Assembly: GCA_026874595.1 (NCBI GenBank) | Contig: CM049311.1 | Coordinates: 49,603,676-49,667,675 of the forward strand | Direction: 5' to 3' | Source: Sipunculus nudus | Taxonomy: Eukaryota > Annelida > Sipuncula > Golfingiida > Sipunculidae | DNA: 64,000 nt | Part shown: positions 44,890 through 57,514 of the stretch, piece after piece | How positions within the stretch are numbered: position 1 is the first letter of the stretch | Layout of the letters: each line of letters starts with the position of its first letter | Program-made: the position numbers and the translations under genes | The notes under the pieces: model-generated | Told to the model about the DNA's origin: nothing | The model's database searches: none | The model's input: only the letters and a program-made list of their open reading frames with translations

Positions 44890-44894
44890 ATTAT

Positions 44895-45590
44895 AATGGT
44901 TTTTATCTCAGCTGAATATACTTCATCTGTGCTAGAGCGATCGCGCTTTGTCCGTCTTGCCATCCGGTTGTCCACCGGAAATCGTAAAGGTTTGACCTAG
45001 AAATGTTTTACTTAACAGCCATATAGATCCTTAAAAATCTCCGTTGAAACCTTAAGTTATGTAACTGAGTAATGGGGCCTGTTAGTGAACCCTAAATAAA
45101 TTTGCATTGAATTCTTCATTCTTCGATAGTTATTGGTCATGGACAGTTTCATCAGCTGTTAAAGACTGGTGGCGACACCTGCATTTTTTTCTCATTTTCA
45201 TACATTTTTTTTTATCTTTGATGACGCAATGTTATCAGGTCCTTAGCGGTGGTTTCGTCTGGTGTCTTGAAACTTTGTATATTCATTAATCACGACTGGT
45301 TTTACCGGTTCCTAATGACTGATGCTACCTGTATTATTTTTATTTTAAACATCACGTTTTCCTGTTTTGAGACTAACAAGTTTTATCGATCGTAATTGTT
45401 TCTCAGCTGTGGTTTCATCTAGTGTCCTGGTGTCTTTATTGTCTATGATTAGTTTCACCAGTTGCTGAAGACTGCTGATACCACCTGTATTAATATTTCT
45501 ATTTTACAGCATTTGATCTTCTATTTTTTGGACTGTCGAATTGATGGTATCAGTTTCTTAGCTGTTTTAATCGAGTGTCCTGAAACATGG
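44895..45590 (-). repeat. GCTCAGCTGA-type repeat, reverse orientation, with tandem subunits
   Basis: It starts 'tttatctcagctgaa', 'gagcgatcgcgctttgtccg', matching the reverse complement of 34797-35095 in layout. It then has about three degenerate units of some 155 bp, each with 'tttcaccagttgctgaagac'-like sequence at 45143, 45295 and 45451 followed by 'ccacctgtatt'. Confidence 0.6.
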
Positions 45591-45774
45591 TGTGTTTATT
45601 ATGACTCCCCTCCTCTCCGGGGGAGAGTTCTTGTTTCAGTCCCGTTGTCTGTCATCATCGTTGTCTTTAGGATAGCTTTTGAATGCGATAACGTTTTAAG
45701 TGCTGCATATTTTCTCTGAAAATTGAAACACAAATGATTTTTGTCAAAATCTCGGAGGGGTTCGAAAACTGGTG

Positions 45775-46105
45775 ACCTTGACTTTGATCTTCTAGGCCAA
45801 ATCTATGGAATTCTAGGTTTATTTCATTTAACTCGTATCATGATAAGCGGCAAAAGGTTTTCTCTTTCACTATAAATACTTAAATCGCGTCGGGTCATCA
45901 TGTCATGTTTACTGTTACTTCCGTTTGACGGCTTTCTTGAAATAATGATCTTCAAGGTCAAATCTGTGGATTTCTAAGTTTATTTCATTTACCTCGTATC
46001 ATGATAAAGCGGCAAAAGCTCTTTTCTTTCACTATAAATATTTAAATCGCATCAGGTCATCATTTCATGTTTTCTATTACTTCCATTGATGGCTTTCTTG
46101 GAATA
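45775..46105. repeat. Tandem duplication, about 162-bp unit
   Basis: Two copies, 45775-45940 and 45941-46105, with about 90 percent visible identity ('gtatcatgataa(a)gcggc', 'tctttcactataaatactta', 'aggtcatcat'). Confidence 0.85.
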
Positions 46106-46649
46106 ATGTTTCTTTTTTCTTTCATTTCGGACTTTTATAAAAGAATACAGACCGTCTTAGCAGCAAGTAAAAAAGCGCCATATATTTATGGAAACAAACA
46201 AGACATAGAGGTTATATTTCTCAGGCAACAAAACATGTGTAAACGAGTTGGTGCCAAAGAACAAATAGATCGGGTTTTAATTTAATTTCTGGTCCGGCCA
46301 AGAACCCTCATTCAAAGAACTCAATCTGTCCAGCCTGGTGATTGTAATAAACAAAAGAATTATGTGTTAAGGCTTTGATGGAAACACAGCTGACAACTCG
46401 TAGCCGGCGAACTTCCCACCGCTGCAGACGACCCGCAGGCTTTAGCAAACTAAACACCCAGAGCGCAGCAGACGACAGCTTATGGCGGGAATGTGACGTT
46501 AAAACTTTATGGAAGACATGATATCGAATATTAGATTTAGTTTCCTCTATGACAATATTAGTTTCATGTTCCCTTATAATGAATATTATGATTTCCATTA
46601 CATAAAAAAATATAGGAGTGTCCCAAAGCAAGGCTGAATTCAGAATACA
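46106..46649. other. Unassigned sequence
   Basis: Nothing recognised. Confidence 0.4.
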
Positions 46650-46965
46650 TTAATGGTGGCGTAATGGTTCGTACGCTGGACTCGTGGCCGCAGGGTTGGG
46701 GGTTCGAGTCCCGATCTGACCTCCTATGGCTCCTAGCCAAAGTCTCTAACACCCGAGAGTGAATGGGTACTGGCCAAGCCTGAGTGGAAGGCAAAATGTA
46801 TAGCAAAAAAAAACTTCTAGTGCCATGTGTGGCTGATTGGTGGTATGCTCCAAGAAAAGCTGGTTTAAGTATGACCAGGCCCGAAAGACCAGGAAGGCAA
46901 AGTGTAATGTCGGATGAGAGTGACGTCACTGATATCAGACTATAAACCCTCTAACTTTACCTTTA
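46650..46965 (+). mobile_element. tRNA-derived SINE of a third family
   Basis: A box 'TGGCGTAATGGTTCGTACGC' at about 46656-46675 and B box 'GGGTTCGAGTCCC'-like at about 46700-46712, then a body through 'ctcctagccaaagtctc' and 'gtggctgattggtggtatgc'. The minus-strand frame over it is an artefact of the repeat. The body differs from the SINEs at 14455 and 26725. Confidence 0.75.
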
Positions 46966-47117
46966 AGTAATGGGCATCCTTGCCGCAAAACCAAAATGTG
47001 CTTTCTATAAACCGTGTAAGAATGACAATGAACAGTAAGTTTTCTCGGAATAAGTATATTTTTTTAAATATTTAACCACACAGAAGATCCTATACTGTAA
47101 AATATTGCATTTGATAC

Positions 47118-47275
47118 GTGATGTTATTTTTATTTTATATGTTATGTCATTATTGCCATGTCCGAGCAGTTAAAATTGGTATTTGTGATGTTATTTTTAT
47201 TTTATATGTTATGTCATTATTATTGCCATGTCAGAGCAGTTAAAATTGGTATTTGTCTAATTGGTATTTGTCTAA
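47118..47275. repeat. Tandem duplication, 67-bp unit
   Basis: 'gtgatgttatttttatttta' begins at 47118 and again at 47185, with one extra TAT in the second copy. A short 14-bp repeat 'ttggtatttgtcta' follows. Confidence 0.9.
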
Positions 47276-47342
47276 AATTAAACTTATTGCTATATCTTGT
47301 AATACACTGAAAATTGTGCATAACGCACAGCAAATTAACCAT

Positions 47343-47386
47343 TAACATGTATGTATATACATGTATATATATACATATATTAAATA

Positions 47387-47427
<41 letters not shown>
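47343..47427. repeat. (TA)n microsatellite with impure start
   Basis: ATGTATATACATG-type interruptions, then pure TA from 47391 to 47427. Confidence 0.9.
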
Positions 47428-47429
<2 letters not shown>

Positions 47430-50400
47430 TTTGTGTACTTCTTGACCACTGGCTATGCCTCATGAGAGTCATTTATTGGTCAAATTATTATAACAGTTAT
47501 TCCAATTGTCACTGATCTATAACAGACATGGTATCATGAGAGGTAATTAAGAAATGAACAGATGATAGGTTTTAAAAAGTTATATGCCTCTAGTTTCCTT
47601 TTGTTACACCCTGTTACTTTCCATACCAAGTATGTTGATTAAAGATGATGTGCCTTGTTTTCTCCTGAACATATCATGGTGTCTACTAAAATTTCGTTTG
47701 AAAACCTTTGCTTTCGCCTGTACACAAGTAGACATACACTAACACCCTGCGCGATCATAGGCTCAAAAAAAAAAACTTAGCGCGCACCCAACACCGAAAG
47801 TCGTCAAACATAGCTTTAAAAAGCTGTGTCTCCTTCATATGTCTTTTAATTGTTTGGGAGTTGTCAAGTTATGGTAAACTGACCCTATGGAGTGTGTTTA
47901 CTAACAAACAGTATACTATTACAACGTATAAGACAGGTGAACTGGAGACATTAAGTCCTCGTGCCGGAATGATATGCTTGGAAAACTGTTGTATTCAGAC
48001 AAAATTAACTAATAGCTTGGATTAACACATATTATTTGAAACGGTTATGTAGCTTTAAAAGATCACTCTCGACTTGTAGTGAGAATTAAACATACCTAAT
48101 AAAGGTCTCTTATTTTATTTAACTCCGCTGAAAAATTGTATCTGGCAAATTTGCCGTGACTTTTAACTTGTATGCTAAAAACGGAACCGGGTGTAAGATA
48201 GGATTATCGGCATTTACCATAAAATTCGCCATTTTGTACGGATATTCGTCATTTCCAAACTGAGTTAGGATGTGCTTGAGAAAACAACAACAGGCCGTGT
48301 AGGACAAAATAGGCATTTCAGACCACGCATTATACGGCCGGTTTAAAACTTTCATACAATTAGGACAGGCAGCTCAGATATGATGTCCCCATGGACCTTT
48401 CACTTGTCGTGAGTGCAGAGCACTAGGTTATATTCATGTCACGAGTGAATGCCCGCGGAAAGAACATTTGACACACAAGACGTCGACCATTTTTGTATGA
48501 AGGAAAAACAACGTGCATATGATTTGCAATATATTTCGTTTTAGTCTCACATTTTTTAATGTCAGCCTCAGTTTACACAATGAAAACGAAATCCTGCATG
48601 CTTTTAGATATAACTCGATTTTTTTTTAATGTCATGAGTCCTTTTTCAATCCGATCTCGTCCTCTGATAGACAAAGGGTACCGCAACATCTGTGGCTCAC
48701 ATTACTAGTATGTTTCATGTGTGTTTTGGTTATATCAATATTGAGAATATCTTGACGTTCGTACTCTTTTCTTTAAATCTTTTGTGAATAAAGGATCACT
48801 TAATCTCAAAAGACTATAGTATCAAAGGTCAACACACACTTAAACATTAAGGAAAATTAATGTTATGTTGTTTTTGCCTGAAGTGAATGTTAAAAGCACT
48901 AAATTCATTCTTATCTCATATATTTTGCAATTTGAAAAAACTCCTATTAAAAAATTAGACCGAGGAAACGTTAGTGAAAATGTCAGGAACGCCAAGACGC
49001 TTGATGGCGATGTATGGCATAATCAGCAAAAAAAACTCCAGGGCTACCAGCTAGATACAAGCATCACGCCTAGCGTCATCTCCATTTCTGCTTACACGTG
49101 AATTATTCTGCCTTAGTCGCTTTCAAACTCTGCGACGGAAGAAGTCTGACTGCTATTCACTGGCATATATATCAATGCAATATTTTCTGGACCAGATAAC
49201 AGACACAATTTCAGTTGAAGGGATTGCTACACCAAAGTGAAGCCTGGATCATCTATCCGGCTTATTGATATCTCTCCCAATATGTTTAGAAAACAAAATA
49301 GCTTGGGCAGACGGAAAACCCTTGAACGCCGCGACCTGTGCAATAAAATCCTATCCAGCATATATTATTGTGTAAACTTCTTTCACTTACTCATGTTTAC
49401 CGGTCAAGGTTTGGTATAGTTTTTCCTGAGAAGAAAATGCCATGCATTGGTAATGGGATAAGATTTTTATGGGTTCATAACTGAAATGAGATTTCACTTC
49501 TGGGGATCCTCCTATGGAAAAGCGTAGCAAGGGTATATTAGGATATTTGCAAAATAAACAAAGAAAATGAAGACAATTAAGCAAATGTCTTACCAATAAT
49601 GGTTAATTAACTGTTCTCGAGAAAAAATAAAAAATGAAGAGTGCTCTTATAAGGACAATTTTAAGATTTCAACTCCTGTTGATTTTCTGGAGCTGCCATG
49701 CTGTCATGTTTATTTTTCGTCACATGACCCCGTCCTTGACCTTATTGATATGAGAAAAGATGTCCAATGATTATTTTCACAAATTAACTATAGTGTATAT
49801 TGTATCCAAACTTCAAAATTTGTTAAAAACTTCAAAGATACAGCCATAAACTTATAAAGGACTTATTGTATCCATATATTTACATTTACTCATAAGCATT
49901 ATTCATGACTAAGATGTTTTGGTATAGATTTATTAGCAATAAATTACTCTGGTTCACCAGAGGTCAGGCCACTGGTCAGGACATGGGTGACCAGGGTTCA
50001 TGCCTCAGCTACATGGCTGTGTCAGTGATGGTCTTCCCCTCTTCTCCTCATGATAAAATGCTGTTATATTATATATAACATAACCAGGACACTCCATATG
50101 CATGTATGGAAACTGATAAATATAGGGTATATAGGTAGAGTGAACATAGTCAAAGCTGCATCTTATTCTTAATGAATCTTTTATTCGTTCCTTCTGATAT
50201 TTCAGAAGGACTGCTACGATATTTCATATTCAAGGCTGAGTATGGTCCGGATCCCCCGAAGTGTAATTCTCAGCCTTGCACCTAGGCAAGGGATAAGAGT
50301 TCTTCTTATAAAGGCTATATACTGTATATACTTAATTATATATAACATGTTAACTAAAGGAGCATGTTATATCTGTTCGTTGTGCTATATGTCTGGTATA

Positions 50401-50992
50401 CGTTTGGTATCAACCAAATATGATTCAACCGCTTTCTGAAACGTCGATACGATCAGTACAATAGAAATCCCGACGTGTCACATAATCCGATTGGCATTCC
50501 TACAATGATATACACAATTTGATTGAATACTAGTTACGAGGCGTTCAAAGTAACATAGCTTCAAAAACAAATCTGGTTGGGTTATGGTAAAAAGGCGTTT
50601 AAATCTACACAGATTCACTTAAGACGAATGCAATTTGATTAATCTGAGGGTTGCAGAGCGACACAAAAAAAACACCCACCATGATAGCTATCCCCTTTGG
50701 CAAACAAGGGCCAGCTCATGCAGTCACACCTCCACTGATGGCCGGTTGGGGACAGTTTATGACCATTTGCGACCTGTTTATAGTAGGCAGTCTTTGACTG
50801 CTCGTGCGGAAAATCCTAAGTACTCGTAGGTTGTCCTAGGGAGTTAAAATCGGCGGTGGAATGCGCTCGCTTTACAATGACCAATCGGCTGTGGTTTTGG
50901 AGGGATCGATGGTTCTCGTATGTTGTGGTACTTCTAGAAGAAGACAGTCTTAAGTTGTCATAAGGTCCAGTCAAAATACTATACTAAATTAT

Positions 50993-50994
<2 letters not shown>
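47428..50994. other. Unassigned region of 3.5 kb
   Basis: Short frames only; none carries a recognised domain or splice context. No RNA gene or repeat boundary identified. Confidence 0.35.
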
Positions 50995-51038
<44 letters not shown>

Positions 51039-51105
51039 CTGGTTTGATTTATATTGTAATATTATTTTGAATATTTTGATATATATATATATATATATAT
51101 ATATA
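50995..51105. repeat. (TA)n tract with TTTGATTTATATTGTAATAT spacer
   Basis: TA tracts at 50995-51036 and 51081-51105 flank 'ctggtttgatttatattg', which recurs after another TA tract at 52127-52157. Confidence 0.85.
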
Positions 51106-51425
51106 AATCAATACTAAATAGTATAAATCAATACTAAATTATCTTTTTGAAATTCCGAGCAACCAGAAAATGCGTCGAACAACGACAACCAATGATGAAC
51201 AAAACCCCCTAAAATATGCATTTTTTTTTAATCGGTGATTAGTTGGCGAATGGTTCCATGCCAGGTTGGTGAGTATCGTACGAAGGTTAAACTGTCATCA
51301 AAAATCGACTGTTAATTCGACTGACGGCAAACTATGATTACCTACTTGGTGACTAGTTGACGATTAATGGGAAATTATCAAAAACAGGTTGTTGTACAGA
51401 TGTTCGTACAGTGCTCGCCGTATGA

Positions 51426-51429
<4 letters not shown>

Positions 51430-51486
<57 letters not shown>
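51430..51486. repeat. (TA)n microsatellite next to truncated LTR
   Basis: A TA tract ending 10 bp before the LTR start at 51497. Confidence 0.95.
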
Positions 51487-51490
<4 letters not shown>

Positions 51491-51496
51491 TTATAT

Positions 51497-51826
51497 TGTT
51501 ACAGATGTCTCTTTTATTGTATGCAGCAGTCTTACATGTGTATGTGCAGCGCTATCATTGTCCGTTTGCTATGGCGGCATAGCCCGGCCGACGCTTGGGG
51601 TCTGACGTGTAAACACAGGGGTCATGCTAGTCTGGGGCTTTATCGCCTGGCCGAGCCGGGCCGGCCCAAGTGTGAACCCTGATATGTAGAAACACAGCGT
51701 TCGTTGTTCTAGATGTTTCCTGTAACGTGTGTTTTGTTGGGTTCTTTTGGATTGTTCGGGAAATGGAAAATTCTCGGCTTGAGGTGAATATTATAAATAA
51801 GGGGCTGGTTTTAGATCCGAGAGAGA
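51497..51826 (+). mobile_element. Solo LTR, copy 8, 3' truncated (330 bp)
   Basis: It starts TGTTACAGATGTCTC right after a (TA)n tract, like copy 1, and keeps the U3 and the TATA box TATAAATAAGGGGCTGG (51791-51807). Similarity stops about 20-30 bp after the TATA region at 'gatccgagagagagg'. No U5 end is found downstream, so R and U5 are lost. Confidence 0.8.
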
Positions 51827-52058
51827 GGAAGCAGTCAATTACACTGCATGGGCTGGGAGGTAAACAATTTTCACGACCTTTGCTTGCTTTGAATTACTTT
51901 AAAGTCTGTGACTGATATGGTGGGAAGGTTGTTTTGTTATGATTTAGCATATCAAAGTGATAAATTTTATTTTAAATTAAAGAATATTTTTGCACATCTG
52001 TAAACTCAAAATTTAAAATATTCTCTTCCCCATAAATCATTCTTCGTTTGACCTAGTC

Positions 52059-52063
<5 letters not shown>

Positions 52064-52126
<63 letters not shown>
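52064..52126. repeat. (TA)n microsatellite
   Basis: 63 bp of TA, followed by the 'ctggtttgatttatattg' segment also seen at 51037. Confidence 0.95.
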
Positions 52127-52128
<2 letters not shown>

Positions 52129-52157
52129 TGGTTTGATTTATATTGTAATATTTTGAA

Positions 52158-53850
52158 AGGTCCCATGTGGGAGGTACGTGGGAGTAAAGAGTTAAGAGAT
52201 CAGACACAACAAATGATTCTTTAAGTTCATTTTCACATTTATTTCTGGAAAATCATCTACACCTAACGCTAATCTACGAGACGGGCTCCGCGATTAAAAA
52301 GGTTCTGAGGTTAACCATAAACATCGACACAGTTATCTATGGAAGTCAAAATGTTCATTGTGTAAACAATCCTCTCAAAATTTACGATGCGTGCCAAAGA
52401 GGGTTACATTGCGCAGACCTCTTGCGACCATCAGGGCGACGAAATTACTCAAGACACCTACCCATAACCAGTGTGGCACGCTAGAACAATTTTTTCCTTC
52501 CATCTCTTAGGCGAGACGTTGCTTTTTGTAACAGATAGCTCACATCCAAAGCTCCTATGTAAATAGCACCCCAAACCTTCCTACAATATAAAGAAAGTTT
52601 CACCTTTCATATGTTTTCTTTCACTCCATAATTTTATAAAATATTTTTTTTTATACAAAAAGTATGTTTTCCCCATTAGAATTGCATGTCTGATGAGAGC
52701 TTGTGGTTTGTACTATTTTCCATAGACATGGTGTGCCCAAAAAACGTTCACTAGTCAATTGATTTTGTTGCCATGACATTATTTTACGGATTTCTCTTCA
52801 AACGTCCAACATAAATAACGTTATAAGAATAGAAATGGTTTGATTTTTCGGCACGAAGTTTCTGTAGCAATCAGAAGTTTGATTTTTTATAACCAGAGCT
52901 GGAATAAAATTTTTTAAAATATTTTTGTAAATGATACAGTTACAAACTTTTCATCTTTATTTTCGAGTTTGCTTGTTTATTTCTTGCAGTTCTTGCTATT
53001 ATTCTCATTTGATATTTTGTTAGAAAATGCTCATGACTGTCTGCAACCGTTTGTACTTTTTTACTTTGTTTATAGATTAATATAAATTACCTGACATTTT
53101 CCACAGTCGGCTTTAGATGTATATGTTTTGCATAGTTTTGATAAGTTTGTACATGCCACCGAGCTCGCTTGGCTCTTACACAACACTTTTACCTAAACAA
53201 GACATATAACCGCTGCAATAATTTACATACCAATCGTTCCCAAACTCTGGGATCAATTTTCAAACCTCCGGGACCAATTTAACAGTATGCCTTCAGCTTC
53301 GTCAAACAGATGGATGCCTTAGTCAATTGGGTTACTTTGTCTGACACGGTAGTCTTATATCCCGACGCCACATCCATCAGTATGACAAAGTAGCGTTGGC
53401 CGTTAATCCGTTTTTATTGTAGACTTAGTGAATACAGTATATATCTAGGCATCGCGGGCCCAAAGAAAATAAGCTGTCCCCGGAAACCGCTAATGCACCA
53501 CGTGAGCGTTTTACCGTAGGTATACCAAAGCCCCTGTTGAAGATTGTATGATTCAGCTGCCGCGTCTCAGCGATGCTCATGAATTAGTGTAGGATTAAGT
53601 CCAAGTGTGTCCCACAGGGGGCGTGGGCGTGAGAGGTCAGCATGTTCATACACCCGGGAAAGCGTTTACATCAGACACCGCCTTCGATAGAGAGCTAAGT
53701 GGTGGTTTTATAATTTGCAGTGTATTCTATACCACGCATGTTAACATGTAATACTTTCGACTAAAGGGTGGTTAAATCTTTCTATTTCCTCCATGTGAGC
53801 TTAAATGGTTTAAGTAATGCACACTTAGGCTTTACAGATTTGCAGTTATT
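52158..53850. other. Unassigned region
   Basis: A CpG-richer patch at about 53440-53690 ('acagggggcgtgggcgtgag') has no supported frame. The rest shows nothing recognised. Confidence 0.35.
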
Positions 53851-55160
53851 TGGAAAATAATGACTTGTTAGAACCGTATCAATCTGCATAAGGAAAGAGA
53901 ACAGTACACAGACAGACTTAGTACGTATTCAGAATGATATACTGTGCGCCCGTGGTCAAAATAAGGCAGTTTTGTTAATCCTGTTAGATCTCTCTGCAGC
54001 TTTAGATAAATTGATCATGACTGAATGATAACAACACTGCAGCAACTAGGATTTCATACACTGTTTTGAAATGGGTTTTTTCGTCATATCTGAGAAATCG
54101 TTCCCAAAATTGTGACAATAACTTTAGAGCAAAACAATTAAATTGTGAGATACCACCTATAAGGCTTAGTCCTAGGACCAATTTTATTTACAATATATAT
54201 CATCCCTTGGTTCCCTTCTTCGTCAAAATTCGATCAACTATCATTTTTATGCAGATGATACACAGTTATATTTAGCATTCAAATCTGGTGAACTTGACAG
54301 TATCATTCACCAGATGGAATGTTGTTTCAACTGTACAAAAGTAAATATCATTAAAATATGAAAGTTTGTGAACAGAGAGTCTTTGGAGCAAATAGTTCTA
54401 TCTTTTATTACATCTAAATTAGATTATTGCAATGCACTCTTGTGTGGAACCCCCTCATCATGAACAAATCGATTGCAAAGTAAACAGAATGCTGGGGTGA
54501 GGATTATTACGGCCCCTTCAAAATCAGATCATATTACACCAATTTTGTATTCTCTGCATTGGCTACCCATTGTGCTAAGGATAAAATTCAAATTGTTAAT
54601 TCTTGTGTATAAGGCATTCATAATTTAGCTTCTTTGTATGTGCAAGAGCTAATCCACAGTTATACTCCATAAAGAAGCCACCGGTCATCAGCAAAAAAAC
54701 TTACTGACCGTGCCTTTTACCAAATCGTCCTGTGTACAAATTCGGGCATTCAGTGTTGTTGTCCCGAAACTGTGGAATGACCGACCAGATACTCTAAGAG
54801 AAGCCACCAGTTTCTCAGAATTTAAAAGTAAATTAAAAACATATTTGTTCATGGAATATTTTATGCCTGGTCATTTTGAATAATATTTTATACTATTGAT
54901 AGTGAAATGTTTGAACATTTTAGTGGAATTATGATAGTTTTAACAGATAATTGAACTATTGATTTTTATATTTCTTATTTAATACTGTAAGCTCCTGAAT
55001 GTAATATTTTAGTCAATTGGACGTTAAATTTCATATTTTTACAATAGTATGTTTAATACTTTCTGATTGTATTTTAGTTATGTAACAGCGTTCTAGAGCA
55101 TGTATCATTATGGATTTTAATGCTTTACAAAATAAATTATAATAATTATAATAATTGTTG
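53851..55160 (+). mobile_element. CR1-like LINE remnant with YADD box
   Basis: A degenerate ORF2 can be followed across frames. It begins SYLENNDLLEPYQSAYR near 53846-53900, then QTDLVRIQNDIL and LLDLSAALD (to about 54010). The next blocks are VFSSYLRNRSQN (54066-54110) and HFYADDTQLYLAF (54242-54280, catalytic box intact). Downstream are TSKLDYCNALLCGT (about 54410-54450) and a 'ITPILYSLHWLPIVLRIKF'-like block near 54540-54595. It ends with 'gcgttctagagc...ttacaaaataaattataat' and an (ATA)n-like tail near 55130-55160. Several frame shifts and stops make it dead. Clade by motif resemblance only. Confidence 0.85.
54242..54280 (+). pseudogene. Reverse transcriptase catalytic box FYADDTQLY
   Basis: Codons spell H-F-Y-A-D-D-T-Q-L-Y-L-A-F. 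The Y-A-D-D tetrad is the polymerase active site of non-LTR reverse transcriptases. The surrounding frame is broken upstream and downstream. Confidence 0.9.
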
Positions 55161-57514
55161 TTACTTAGGCTATCTGGGCCTCAGCATATTGCATTATTCA
55201 CTGTATTGTTTCATCATTACCACTTCTTATGCATTTTTTGCACAGAGTGAACGTAGGACCCCTGACTGTTTTGTTAATAATGACAGCAAACAGCTAGCAC
55301 TCTTATACTCTTTTCTTTATCTCTGTGTTGTTTCAGCGCCACTGAGCATAAGTATTGGCCTTTTACAAATACTTGTAAAATAAAACGAAAGAAATAAAAT
55401 AAAAACAAAACAAAATAAGAAAATATTCATGTCTTTGCTTTATACTAGACGTTAACAGGGCCAGTCTGAGAACCAGGATACGTTAGACTATATTAAGAGT
55501 TTTGAGTAATTGAAAGTAATTGGATTGTGTTCTTTGTTTTCCGGTGTATAATCAGCCTCCGCCTCTTGAGGAGTGGAGATAACGTCACTATGAGACTGAC
55601 AATGACAGACTGATAATCACAGGGGTCCATACCTGACGCTGCGTTCCAACGTTTGAAGTTGTTCCTGTATGTTGACGAAGCTCGGGCAGTAATTGTTCAC
55701 TTCTCATGTTCCGTTTTTAAACTCTGGTGTTTTTTATATGACGAATGACCCTACACAAAGTTGCATTTCCATATTTATGCCCGTAGAGTCTGAAAGTTAT
55801 ATATACTACAAGTATTATATATACTACTAGAAGACGTTACAGTATTACGTGTATGATCGGTTGCTACCACTGTTATTGAATCTTCCAAGTGTGGCTCCGG
55901 AATATGAACAAGATCCAGGAATGTAATCAAAGAATATTCTACAGGACTGTCTGACGAAGACTGTTTTTACTTTAACTGTGTTAGATTTTCAAAGTATTAT
56001 CAAAACTTACATTAGAATCACAGATTTTTACATACATTCTTTTTATTTTTGTTATCGTGAGGTGTTCTGTATCTGATACAGACATACTGGAGTAAATGAC
56101 TTTTATTCTTTGAGTGAAATTAAAAATGTATTCTAAATAAAGTTATTAGAAACCCCAAAGTTTATGTATATAATGAACCGCACCTTTAATATTTTGTTCA
56201 CGTCAAAGAATCCCTGTACTTTGTAAGATATAAATACAAATGTAGTTAGATATGACCTCACTCAACTGTGCTGTGTAAACAGCTTTCACGGTTCCACAAC
56301 TCCTAGGTCATCTCAAGAGCAATGTTGTCCCAATACCAAGGAATAGTTGTGTTATAAAGGAAAAAGCCATATATCATAACGGCATAGTATCCCTTGTATA
56401 CGGAACAAATTACGGCCATTTTTTAAGTGGATTATTCTCCTAACCATCCTTTAAATTTCATATACATGTATATTCGTTCAGAATTATTTGCGTAGAGTCG
56501 CTAACAGTAAAAAAAAATAACAAAGGGAAAAACAGTTTATCTCGCCACCTAGCGGAGATATAGAATTCAATGGTCGTGAGAAAGATCTGAGACCGAACAA
56601 CATGCTCCATAGGATTAGTTACGTAAAAGATAAGATTTTCATCCTCGACTTGAATCCATGAAGACTATAAACAAGAGTTCTTTATTTCCCTGAGCTGTGG
56701 AACAACTTCCACACACATATCGGTATTTCCTTCTCAGACCTTGGACATTGAGGATAAATCGCTTGGAGGACCCTGTTATTCAAAATCAGCCACGATCCAG
56801 CGCCCTCAGTCTCCTCCGAGGATGATGATAAGGTGGTAAGATGCATCGTCACCGGTGTCAGGTGATTTGTTAAAATGACAGGTAAGATTTTTTTCCTCAA
56901 TTGGCTCAACAAGATGGAGGGTTTGAGGAGGAGGAATGGACTAGGCATATCACGTGATATATTTGCGTTTATTTATCAGTAATCTACTGGTGTGATTGAG
57001 AATATTTAATTTAGTTCTTTATTATACTTTCCTAATGATTCATAAATAATAATTTACTTATTCTGGGATCCTGATACTTCAGACGTGATTTTGTCATGTC
57101 TTAAGATTTCCAAGAGCAATGCATCAACCTATTTACATTACTTAAGTTGAATTACGGGATAAAAATTCTGTCATGGCGTTTTAAAAGGGGGAATTATATT
57201 TGGAAACAAAAATGTGGACTCATCATGTTAATGAACACATTCTGTTATATTAAGGGCCTATGAATTACATAAAATTTATAGAGAAATATATAAATATTGC
57301 CGTCAATTTAACAAAATATCATAATTAATATGTAAATATGACAGGTCTTTAATTTGACTATAAGCACATGCACTTTGGAAACCTAAAGACAAGAGGCTCG
57401 TATGATAGGGTATGCATCCTACATAATAGCGGCCAGTCAGAAAAAAAACCCTTATTTTCTTCATCCGGATTACTGTTATTGTTAGCTGTATATATTTTTT
57501 TTCACAGGCATGAA
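55161..57514. other. Unassigned region
   Basis: About 2.3 kb with only short frames. No gene, RNA or named repeat identified. Confidence 0.35.

Noticed and set aside
46564-46929. 121-codon minus-strand open frame
   Set aside because: Antisense to the tRNA-derived SINE at 46650; Ser/His/Arg-rich translation of a repeat.
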